Assembly: GCA_964492485.1 (NCBI GenBank)
Contig: CAZBKM010000009.1
Location: 43,650 to 107,649 of the forward strand
DNA: 64,000 bases
Reading direction: 5' to 3'
Source: UBA5336 sp964492485
GTDB lineage: Bacteria > Pseudomonadota > Alphaproteobacteria > Caulobacterales > Hyphomonadaceae
Shown: positions 57,611-64,000 of the stretch, piece by piece
Layout of the letters: every line of letters starts with the position of its first letter
Numbering within the stretch: position 1 is the stretch's first letter
Notes under the pieces: generated by a model
Database searches by the model: none
Seen by the model: only the letters and a program-made list of their open reading frames with translations
What the model was told of the DNA's origin: nothing
Position numbers and translations under genes: made by a program

Positions 57611-58438
57611 ATGCGTGTCACGCCCGACCGTCTCGCCGAAATCGCGCTGCAGGCCGGAGCCGTGATCATGGAGATCTACCGCTCCGATTTCGAGGTCATC
57701 GACAAGGCCGACACCTCACCCGTCACCGAGGCCGACCAGAAGGCCGAACGTCTGATCCTGGCCGCACTGAAGGAGAGTGAACCGGCGCTCGTGGTGATCG
57801 CCGAGGAGGAGATGTCGGCCGGCCACATGCCGGAGCATGGCGCGCGCTTCGCCCTGGTCGATCCCCTCGACGGGACGAAGGAGTTCGTGAACCGGCGCGG
57901 CGAGTTCACGGTGAACATCGCGATCATCCATGAGGGTCGCCCGGTCATGGGTGTCGTCTATGCCCCGGCGCTGGAGCGGCTGTTCGTTGCGGAGGGGCCG
58001 GGCTCCGGCTGGCAGGCGCGATGCGCGCCAGGGGCGGACGTTCCGGGACCGGCGGAGCGCGCGCCGCTGTCCATCCGCCGGCGGCCCGAGGCGGGGTTGA
58101 CCGCCATCGCGTCGAAGTCCCATCGCACACCGGAAACCGATGCCTGGCTGGAACGTTTCGACGTGGCCGAGATCGTGTCGGCCGGCTCCTCGCTCAAATT
58201 CTGCATGATTGCGGCCGGGGAGGCCGACCTCTACCCGCGCATGGGCCGGACGATGGAATGGGACACGGCCGCCGGCCAGGCGGTGGCCGAGGCGGCCGGT
58301 GCCCAGGTTCTCCAGGAAGACGGTGCGCCCCTGCTGTACGGCAAGCGGGCGCGGGGTTACGACAACCCCCACTTCGTGGTTTTTGGCGACGTGACGCCGC
58401 CCAGCCAGCTCGGCCGGGCCGCGCCCGCGTCGACCTAA
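57611..58438 (+). CDS. cysQ: 3'(2'),5'-bisphosphate nucleotidase
   Basis: Hydrolyses the 3'-phosphoadenosine 5'-phosphate (PAP) left from sulfate activation to AMP. The 275-residue product has the CysQ pattern: DKADTSPVTEADQKAE, VIAEEE, FALVDPLDGTKEFVNRRGEFTVNIAI, SKSH and the C-terminal EWDTAAGQAVAEAAG. AGGAG five bases before the ATG at 57611 sets the start. It supports the cys operon functionally though it is 15 kb away. An A-C composite repeat starts at its stop codon. Confidence 0.95.
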   Translation: MRVTPDRLAEIALQAGAVIMEIYRSDFEVIDKADTSPVTEADQKAERLILAALKESEPALVVIAEEEMSAGHMPEHGARFALVDPLDGTKEFVNRRGEFTVNIAIIHEGRPVMGVVYAPALERLFVAEGPGSGWQARCAPGADVPGPAERAPLSIRRRPEAGLTAIASKSHRTPETDAWLERFDVAEIVSAGSSLKFCMIAAGEADLYPRMGRTMEWDTAAGQAVAEAAGAQVLQEDGAPLLYGKRARGYDNPHFVVFGDVTPPSQLGRAAPAST

Positions 58439-58541
58439 AGCATTTTCGAGCGAAGTGGGCACCGGTTCGCGTTAAGAAAATGCTCAAAAACAAGAACATA
58501 GCGCATCTTCACTGACTCCGATTGACTTGAAGATGCGCTAA
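58439..58541 (+). repeat. A-C composite repeat
   Basis: One of the best preserved copies: A element GCATTTTCGAGCGAAGTGGG, CACCGGTTCGCGTTAAGAAA with palindromic ends (AGCATTTT...AAAATGCT), linker with CAAAAACAAGAACATA, and C hairpin AGCGCATCTTCA...TGAAGATGCGCT (58500-58541). It sits directly after cysQ and is followed by a B repeat. Confidence 0.9.
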
Positions 58542-58548
58542 AAGCGAC

Positions 58549-58640
58549 GGTCTTTCATTTCACTCCAGACCGTCGCTTTACATCGTTGTTTTTGCGAAAG
58601 TGTCCGTTCGCAACCGAGTCCGTTTGCTCCGAACTTGCTC
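58549..58640 (+). repeat. B-family repeat downstream of the MFS gene
   Basis: GGTCTTTCATTTCACTCCAG, ACCGTCGCTTTACATCGTTG, GCGAAAGTGTCCGTTCGCAA and GAGTCCGTTTGCTCCGAACT match the other B copies. On the minus strand it lies 15 bases after the MFS gene stop. Together with the A-C copy before it, it fills the whole gap between cysQ and the MFS gene. Confidence 0.85.
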
Positions 58641-58654
58641 GAGGCCGGGACGTG

Positions 58655-60193
58655 CTACCCGCGTGCGGCCTCGCTGCCTTCCTTGAGGTATTCGGGCGTC
58701 TTGTCCGCCTTCACGAAGGTGAGGACGATCAGACCGGCGACGAAGAGCAGGCTGATCGCGCTCATGCCGATGCGCTGGCTGTCGAATGCCCGGGCGAAGA
58801 TCTCCACCAGAAGCGGTCCCAGCCAGACCGTGACTGTCCCGGCGATGGCATAGAGCCCGAAGAACTCGCCGACCCGCGCCGGCGGTGCCAGATGCACGAG
58901 CATCGACCGGGAGGAGGAGATGCTCGCCGTCGCCGAGATGGCGAGCGGGGCGATGGACGACAGGAACACCACGTCGGACAGTTCCTGGAAGGCGAAACCG
59001 CCCCACACCGGCCGGTTTTCCATGAGGCCGAAGAACAGCCGGTCGGGCGTGATCGACAATTGCAGGATCAGGGTCGCCAGCATGATGGAAATCTCGACCA
59101 TCAGCGCGCGCTTGGGGCCGAGAAGCTGGTCCAGCCGGCCCCCGATGAGCCCACCGAAAAAGGCGAAGATCGAGGAGACGATGGCATAGACCGTCATTTC
59201 GACCACGGTCCACTTGAAGAACAGCGTCACATAGACCGCCGACAGGGTGAGAAGGGCGGCCATGGCATCGGCATAGAGCATCCGCGCACCGAGGAAGGTG
59301 AGCACGTTGCGCTGCTCGCTGGCGCGACGCAGGGTGCGAAACAGACCCTTCGCGCCCGTGGTGAGCGCGGCCGGCCAACTGGCGCCGGGCGTCCCGCCAT
59401 CCCGGGCGAGCAGGAAGAAGGGGATCACGAAGATCACCAGCCAGACCGCCGTGATCGGCCCGACCAGGCGGCGATGCTCTCCGGCCTCCACGTCGATGCC
59501 GAACTGCGACTGGGCGAAGGGCCAGCCGATCATGTCCGGCAGGGCGAACAGAAGCACGAGCCCCAGGAGAAGGACCGCCGCCGCCAGATTGCCGAGCCCC
59601 AGCCCCAGGCCCGAGATCATGGGCAGCGACTGCGGCCGGCCGGCGACGTTCAGCATCGCATTATGGGTGACCTCGGAATAGGTGTAGGAGATGTGGCCGA
59701 CGACCATGATCGCCATGACCGCGGCGATGGAATAGCCCGACCCGTCGGCTGCGGCGTACCACAGGTTCCACGAGGCGAGCGCCAGTACGCCCAGGAACAC
59801 CGCCATCAGCGGCTTGCGCCGCCCGCCCCGGTCGAGTGCCGCCCCCAGGAACGGCGCGGTGAAGGCGGCGATGAAGCCGGCCCATTTGGTGACGCTGGCA
59901 ATTGTGGCGAGCCCCTCCGCCCCCGCGACCTGTTCGGCCTGTTCGGGCGGCAGGCCCGCCAGCGCGCCATTCGCCAGCATCTGCTGGCCGATCACTTCCC
60001 CGAAATACGGAGCGAAGATGTAGATGTTGATGAGGACATAGTACGGGTTCCGCGCCAGTTCGAAGATGGCCCAGCCAAGGCCCGGCGGATCGAACGCGCC
60101 GCCCCGGGCCAGTTTCGCATCGGCCTTCGCCGCTTCGGCCTGCGCGGCCTGGGTGACGCCCGGTCCGGCCAGGGGCACTGGGGTGTCCGACAT
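58655..60193 (-). CDS. MFS transporter, UMF1-like
   Basis: Major-facilitator protein of 512 residues with about twelve helices. It starts with a cytosolic tail of about 40 residues (SDTPVPLAGPGVTQ), then NPYYVLINIYIFAPYF, PFLGAALDRGGRRKPLM (the MFS loop 2-3 motif) and GGRLDQLLGPKRAL in the second half. The pattern resembles UMF1/Atg22-type transporters, but no substrate can be assigned. GGGAGGA before the ATG at 60193 fixes the start. The 198 bases up to the restriction locus contain no gene. Confidence 0.88.
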   Translation of the reverse strand: MSDTPVPLAGPGVTQAAQAEAAKADAKLARGGAFDPPGLGWAIFELARNPYYVLINIYIFAPYFGEVIGQQMLANGALAGLPPEQAEQVAGAEGLATIASVTKWAGFIAAFTAPFLGAALDRGGRRKPLMAVFLGVLALASWNLWYAAADGSGYSIAAVMAIMVVGHISYTYSEVTHNAMLNVAGRPQSLPMISGLGLGLGNLAAAVLLLGLVLLFALPDMIGWPFAQSQFGIDVEAGEHRRLVGPITAVWLVIFVIPFFLLARDGGTPGASWPAALTTGAKGLFRTLRRASEQRNVLTFLGARMLYADAMAALLTLSAVYVTLFFKWTVVEMTVYAIVSSIFAFFGGLIGGRLDQLLGPKRALMVEISIMLATLILQLSITPDRLFFGLMENRPVWGGFAFQELSDVVFLSSIAPLAISATASISSSRSMLVHLAPPARVGEFFGLYAIAGTVTVWLGPLLVEIFARAFDSQRIGMSAISLLFVAGLIVLTFVKADKTPEYLKEGSEAARG

Positions 60194-60391
60194 GCTTCGA
60201 GTCCTCCCGCCTTCGCCTCTCAGGGCGCTTGTCGACCCGAACCGTGACCCATCCCCCGCACATTGGGAAGGCCCTGACGCGGGGAGAGGGGGGAAGAAGG
60301 GCCGCCAGGCAGGCCGGATCGACACCGGTCTGCGACCCCGCAGGCCGCGGAACGGGGCCACGGATCGGTGACGATTGCCGGCGTGGCCGGC

Positions 60392-60559
60392 TCAGGCGGC
60401 ATAGCGCCCTTCGTCAACGATCCGGGCCTGACCCAGGGCGACAAGGCTTTCGAGGATGGGCGTGAGCGTGCGTGCGCCGGCGCCCCGGAACAGCTTGGCC
60501 AGGCGCTCAAGGGTCTTTTCGTCTGTCAGGTCGACGGGCCAGCCATAGGCATTTCGATG
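60392..60559 (-). pseudogene. C-terminal remnant of an MmeI-like DNA methyltransferase, out of frame with the ISP gene
   Basis: Read on the minus strand one frame away from the ISP gene, the DNA encodes NAYGWPVDLTDEKTLERLAK, then LFRGAGARTLTPILESLVAL and GQARIVDEGRYAA before a stop (60392-60394). AYGWP and the ALGQAR...GRYAA ending are typical of the C-terminus of MmeI-like single-chain methyltransferases. There is no start codon, and the segment between AYGWP and the final helices is shorter than usual, so this is a broken fragment. Its beginning overlaps the last residues of the ISP gene (stop 60526-60528). The family assignment rests on memory of these motifs. Confidence 0.6.
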
Positions 60560-63500
60560 GTCTTCATGATTCGATCGGTTTCGGAGAGGATTTTCAGGAT
60601 CTTCTGATAGTGGCGCACGTCATCGAAGGTGAGGGTGCGGCCCTTGCGATCCTTCAGCCATTTCTGGGCGGGCTGGTAGCCGCCGATATGGAACTCCCAT
60701 GAAACGGGCCGGGCGGCGTCGAAATATTGCGTGTCATTGATCCAGACCTTGCCGTCTTCGAACGCGACCTTTGACACCGTGTTGTCGCCCTCGCCGGTGA
60801 AGGGGAAGGGCGTGTCGCCAATCGCGGCGTCTTCCATCAGGTGCAGGCGGCGCAATTGCCCGCCCTTGTCTGACACGTCCCAGAACACGTCCGGCGAGGC
60901 GGGCCAGGGGATGCGCGGAAAGTCGATTTTCAGGAACTCGGCATAGGTCTCTCGGTAGGCGGGGCAGTGCAGGACGCCATAGATATAGTCGAAGACGGCC
61001 ACCTCATCCGGCTCCCCGCGCGTGTCATGCGTCGCGAGTTTGCGCAGCCTGGCGTAGAGCTTGTCATCGAAATTGACGCGGCGGGTTTGGTCGAGCTCGT
61101 CTTCTGCGGGGTAGAGGTAGAGGGGTGAGGCAGAAGAAATCCCCTTGTTGCTATAGACACCCCTGTTATCGAAAACATGTTTCGAGACTAGAGCGTGGTT
61201 CCAACCCGAGTCTGAACGAGCGGCCTGTCGTGAAAATATGAGGGCTATATTCTCACCTTCTATCAGGTGGCGGGTGGCGCGTTCACGACGATGCACCGCA
61301 ACATTGGAGTCGTAGACCGTATAGCGGGTATCAAACGGGCGATAGACTATCGGCTTGACCATGTTCCGCCACGACCCATCGGCCAAGCCAGTCATGGCGC
61401 GGTTATAATTCCACTGATTCTGCGAACAGAGCTTCCAAATGGAGCGGGCTTCATCTTCGTTCTGTGTCTTGAGAAATTTTTCCACCTTCGAGCGGGCTTC
61501 TGCCTCGGTCCAAGAAATCGCGAACTGGTCGTGTGTCGTCACAATGCCAGGGGCAGGCCGTCCGTTCGGCGCAAACCAATCAGCTACACTGGGAAATCCA
61601 TAGTATTTGGCTCGAAGGCCCCAGTCGGTCGGCTTGAACGGCCATGGGGCTCTCTCGGGAGTCACATCGACAAAATCACCGTCTGCCGTGGTGGCCGTTT
61701 CAAGGGCGGCATATTTGGCCGCGCGACTCCCCCATAGGTCGGCATGAAAAACCTCCGCGGGTTTCTTGGCCTTGCTCGTCGGGGTTTTCTTGACCGCGAT
61801 GATGATGGCCACGCCCTGTTGAATGTCGAATACATTCTTGTCGGGCTTGCCGTCCGGCGTGACTTCTTTTTTTTTCGCATTACCATGCAGGTCGAGGACG
61901 TGGATGCGGTCAAAGGACCGCATCAGGTGCTGGCGCATGTCCAGGAAGGTCGGGTTGTCGAGATAGGAATGATTGGTGATGAACCCGAGGATGCCCTCGC
62001 CGTTCTTCTCGATCAGGTGTTCCGAAAACCGGATGAACTTCACATAATCGTCGGACAACCATTTCGCCTGCGCAGGCCGCTTCAGCTCCGGGCTTTGCTT
62101 GTAGGCCTCCATCAGCCCCATGATCCAGTCGCCTTTGTTGGTGCTTTCGCCGCGATAGGGCGGGTTGCCGATCACGCACATGATGGGCATGTCGCGCTTG
62201 ACGGTGTTGGCTTCTCTCACCTCATTCGAGAGCCATTGCGCAAAGGGCAGGGACTGGTTAGCCGCCTCACCTTCTTCGAGGGAATTGGTGAGGTAGACAG
62301 ACACGCGCGGCGGGTTGGACGTGGGCTGATAGCCATATTCGCGCAGGACCATTTCCAGCTTCATATGGCACATGGCATAGGACGCCATGAGCAATTCAAA
62401 GCCATGCAGGCGCGGGATCAGGTCCTTCTCGACATAGCCTGCCCACATGCCGGGTGCGGCGGCCTGAATACGCGGGGCAATCAGTTTGATCGCCTGTGCC
62501 AGAAAAGTGCCTGTGCCCGCCGCAGGGTCCAGGATCTGGACCTTGTGGACTTCCTTCTTTGTGGTTAGCGGCTTGCCCTTGACGTCGGTCTGGCCTGTCT
62601 CCCAGTCGATCGTGATCTTGCGATTATCGGCGAGGCCGTCTGTTATCCCGAACTCTGTTTTCAGGACGTCATCCACCGCCCGCACAATGAAATCGACAAC
62701 AGGTTCCGGCGTATACCAGACACCGCGCACTTCCCGCTTTTTCGCGTTATAGGCGGCGAGGAAATCCTCATAGAAGTGCAGAAACGGGTCGTTGCGCTGG
62801 CTGGTGTGGCCAAAGCGCGCCATGATGGAACGCACGTCCGTGGCCTGGAAGACCTTGGCGAGGTCATCAATGATCCAGCTGATCCGGTAATCGAGGTTCG
62901 GACCTGCGATGTAACCGAACAGGTTGCGCAGGAAGGGATTGGAACGGGGAAGAAGTTCCAGAGCTTCCTGTCGGCTGAAATCTGACAGCGTGTCATCATG
63001 AAGGCGTGCGGCGAACATGCCGTAGGCAATGGTTTCCGCATACATGTCGGCGAAGTCTTCGAGGCTGATGTCGTGGATCAGGTGTTCCTTGAAGGCTTCA
63101 TATTGGTTGAAAAGTTCGGTCGCGCCTTCCTTGTCCTGAATGAGAGACCGGGCAAGTACATCCTTGATCAGGATCGCCTTGGCAGCCATTCGTTTGGCCA
63201 GGTGCTCGGATGACGTGATCGTCTGCGGTCGCTGGTCGACAAACTCGCGCAGCATCGCCATAAACGCGTCGAAACGCTCGCGGCGGGGCTGAATTCCTGC
63301 CCGGTCGTCGGCAATGGTGATTTCAGAGATGAGTTCCCCGTCGCGATAGAACCGCCAGTCGAGGCAGTTGGTGTAGATCAGGTTCGGGAAGCCCTCGGAG
63401 TAGCGCTTGAACTGATCCTTGGCGTAGCCTTTGAAGACCTCAATGTCGGATCCAAGGTCCTTGGCCTCACAATGCCCAATCGGAACATCGTCACGAAGGA

Positions 63501-63666
63501 AGACAAAGTCCGGCGCGCCCACGTCCACACGGGCAGGCTCGTTCACTGCACGCACGTCTTCCGACAGCGCATTGAAGATTTTCTGGAGGGCGGGGCGATA
63601 GGCGTGCTCGCCGGCTATTCCGGTTTTGGAGATTGCGGCAACTTCTGCCAGGAAGGACTCAACCAT
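60526..63666 (-). CDS. type ISP-like restriction-modification enzyme (nuclease plus N6-adenine methyltransferase)
   Basis: Single 1046-residue polypeptide. Residues 1-130 hold a PD-(D/E)xK nuclease-like site (Asp53, Glu67-Ala-Lys69 in IGHCEAKD). A helical region with GVWYTPEPVVDFIV (315-328) leads into the gamma-type N6-methyltransferase with motif I ILDPAAGTGTF (378-388) and motif IV GNPPY (500-504). Residues from about 620 on resemble the ISP target-recognition region. The helicase domain of classical ISP enzymes such as LlaGI is missing. Base composition is lower in GC than the neighbours, and it lies beside a tRNA gene, so it was probably acquired. No separate S or R subunit is nearby. 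Confidence 0.9.
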   Translation of the reverse strand: MVESFLAEVAAISKTGIAGEHAYRPALQKIFNALSEDVRAVNEPARVDVGAPDFVFLRDDVPIGHCEAKDLGSDIEVFKGYAKDQFKRYSEGFPNLIYTNCLDWRFYRDGELISEITIADDRAGIQPRRERFDAFMAMLREFVDQRPQTITSSEHLAKRMAAKAILIKDVLARSLIQDKEGATELFNQYEAFKEHLIHDISLEDFADMYAETIAYGMFAARLHDDTLSDFSRQEALELLPRSNPFLRNLFGYIAGPNLDYRISWIIDDLAKVFQATDVRSIMARFGHTSQRNDPFLHFYEDFLAAYNAKKREVRGVWYTPEPVVDFIVRAVDDVLKTEFGITDGLADNRKITIDWETGQTDVKGKPLTTKKEVHKVQILDPAAGTGTFLAQAIKLIAPRIQAAAPGMWAGYVEKDLIPRLHGFELLMASYAMCHMKLEMVLREYGYQPTSNPPRVSVYLTNSLEEGEAANQSLPFAQWLSNEVREANTVKRDMPIMCVIGNPPYRGESTNKGDWIMGLMEAYKQSPELKRPAQAKWLSDDYVKFIRFSEHLIEKNGEGILGFITNHSYLDNPTFLDMRQHLMRSFDRIHVLDLHGNAKKKEVTPDGKPDKNVFDIQQGVAIIIAVKKTPTSKAKKPAEVFHADLWGSRAAKYAALETATTADGDFVDVTPERAPWPFKPTDWGLRAKYYGFPSVADWFAPNGRPAPGIVTTHDQFAISWTEAEARSKVEKFLKTQNEDEARSIWKLCSQNQWNYNRAMTGLADGSWRNMVKPIVYRPFDTRYTVYDSNVAVHRRERATRHLIEGENIALIFSRQAARSDSGWNHALVSKHVFDNRGVYSNKGISSASPLYLYPAEDELDQTRRVNFDDKLYARLRKLATHDTRGEPDEVAVFDYIYGVLHCPAYRETYAEFLKIDFPRIPWPASPDVFWDVSDKGGQLRRLHLMEDAAIGDTPFPFTGEGDNTVSKVAFEDGKVWINDTQYFDAARPVSWEFHIGGYQPAQKWLKDRKGRTLTFDDVRHYQKILKILSETDRIMKTIEMPMAGPST

Positions 63667-63746
63667 TTCGCACTCCCTGAGGCTGCAGCGGATTAAGAGC
63701 GCTCACAGACCGAAAGGCAACCGGCCATTGCAAAGTTGCGACGCTG

Positions 63747-63849
63747 TAGCATTTTGGAGAGAAATAGGCACCGGCCGCGTTAAGAAAATCATCAAAAACA
63801 AGAACATAGCGCATCTTCACTCACTCCGATTGACTTGAAGATGCTCTAA
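63747..63849 (+). repeat. A-C composite repeat
   Basis: A element AGCATTTTGGAGAGAAATAG, GCACCGGCCGCGTTAAGAAA, the linker CATCAAAAACAAGAACATA and the C hairpin GCGCATCTTCACTCACTCCG, ATTGACTTGAAGATGC are in the same order as at 58439-58541. The linker and C parts are nearly identical to that copy. It lies upstream of the ISP gene, in the gap up to the tRNA that otherwise holds no gene. Confidence 0.85.
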
Positions 63850-63946
63850 CGGGCGCTGTCTGAAGAAAAAGCGTATTTGCTTGCCGATGAAATTGCCCTC
63901 GAATGAAAAATCTCAATCATATTCGGGTTTTTGATAGGGGGTGAGA

Positions 63947-64000
63947 TGGCTCCGCGAGTAGGACTCGAACCTACGACCGGGCGATTAACAGTCGCCTGCT
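63947..64000 (-). tRNA. tRNA-Asn (anticodon GTT), 5' end outside the window
   Basis: The minus strand gives the 3' two-thirds of a tRNA: anticodon stem GGCGA/TCGCC around CTGTTAA (anticodon GTT), variable loop, T-arm with GTAGGTTCGAGTCCTAC, the 3' acceptor strand, discriminator G and an encoded CCA. The D-arm and 5' acceptor strand lie beyond base 64000. It borders the restriction-modification locus, a common position for acquired genes. Confidence 0.93.

Noticed and set aside
58586..60247. 553-codon open frame antisense to the MFS transporter
   Set aside because: His/Gln/Glu-rich composition typical of antisense frames and no ribosome binding site; it also runs through a B repeat.

Overview
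The window is high-GC chromosomal DNA from an alphaproteobacterium. The evidence is a gcrA cell-cycle regulator gene, a petP-petR type MarR/OmpR regulator pair, a class I lysyl-tRNA synthetase, the prs / rplY / pth / ychF and lgt / midA / pgeF housekeeping blocks, a cysG-DUF2849-cysI-DUF934-cysH sulfate-reduction operon and a UrcA-family gene. This combination fits the Caulobacterales/Maricaulales/Rhodobacterales side of the class; I cannot place it more exactly. Most of the window is ordinary, tightly packed core genome. Layout: 1-3.5 kb, fatty acid desaturase (cut by the window edge), a strongly structured intergenic stretch, a lipoprotein, a short-chain dehydrogenase and a YkvA-like protein. 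3.7-5.9 kb, an arsenic operon arsR-acr3-arsH without arsC, apparently read from a leaderless promoter overlapped by an inverted repeat. 5.9-7.7 kb, a small low-GC island with two unknown membrane-protein genes, ending at a tRNA-Arg(CCG) gene and flanked by a 14-bp direct repeat. 7.9-20 kb, housekeeping genes (TraB/GumN lipoprotein, ychF, a membrane TIR-like protein, pth, rplY, prs, pgeF, midA, lgt, ubiK-like, ybjN-like, proC, TetR-like). 20-25.3 kb, petP-petR-histidine kinase operon, ilvE, 1-Cys peroxiredoxin, sixA. 25.3-29.7 kb, UrcA protein with paired upstream inverted repeats, DUF2256 protein, renalase-like oxidoreductase, a GT2 glycosyltransferase overlapping a small membrane protein, and a SnoaL-like protein. 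29.9-37.3 kb, two acyl-CoA dehydrogenases, lysK, an Lrp/AsnC regulator, DUF6653 and DUF2332 proteins, AlkB. 37.4-44.6 kb, the cys operon (with a glutathione transferase gene inserted), a divergent LysR regulator and ferredoxin-NADP reductase. 44.9-51.9 kb, ABC exporter, chorismate mutase, Hpt protein, phenylalanine hydroxylase, gcrA, an ABC-2 permease, an acyltransferase and a small HTH protein. 51.9-60.2 kb, uvrB, a double-FKBP lipoprotein, a Gfo/Idh-like protein, two inositol-monophosphatase-family enzymes (one cysQ) and an MFS transporter. 60.4-64 kb, a lower-GC restriction-modification locus: a 1046-residue ISP-type nuclease-methyltransferase, the frame-shifted C-terminal remnant of a different methyltransferase immediately downstream, and a tRNA-Asn at the edge. 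How genes work together: CysG makes siroheme for CysI, CysH supplies sulfite and CysQ removes nucleotide bisphosphate; Fpr may supply electrons. ArsR controls Acr3 and ArsH. PetP, PetR and the kinase form one regulatory operon. Chorismate mutase and PhhA both act in aromatic amino acid metabolism. The accessory signal is in the non-coding DNA: two dispersed repeat families (a palindromic A-C composite of about 100 bp, and a B family of about 95 bp that repeatedly abuts the stop codon of the neighbouring gene), and several multi-hairpin intergenic regions that no gene explains.
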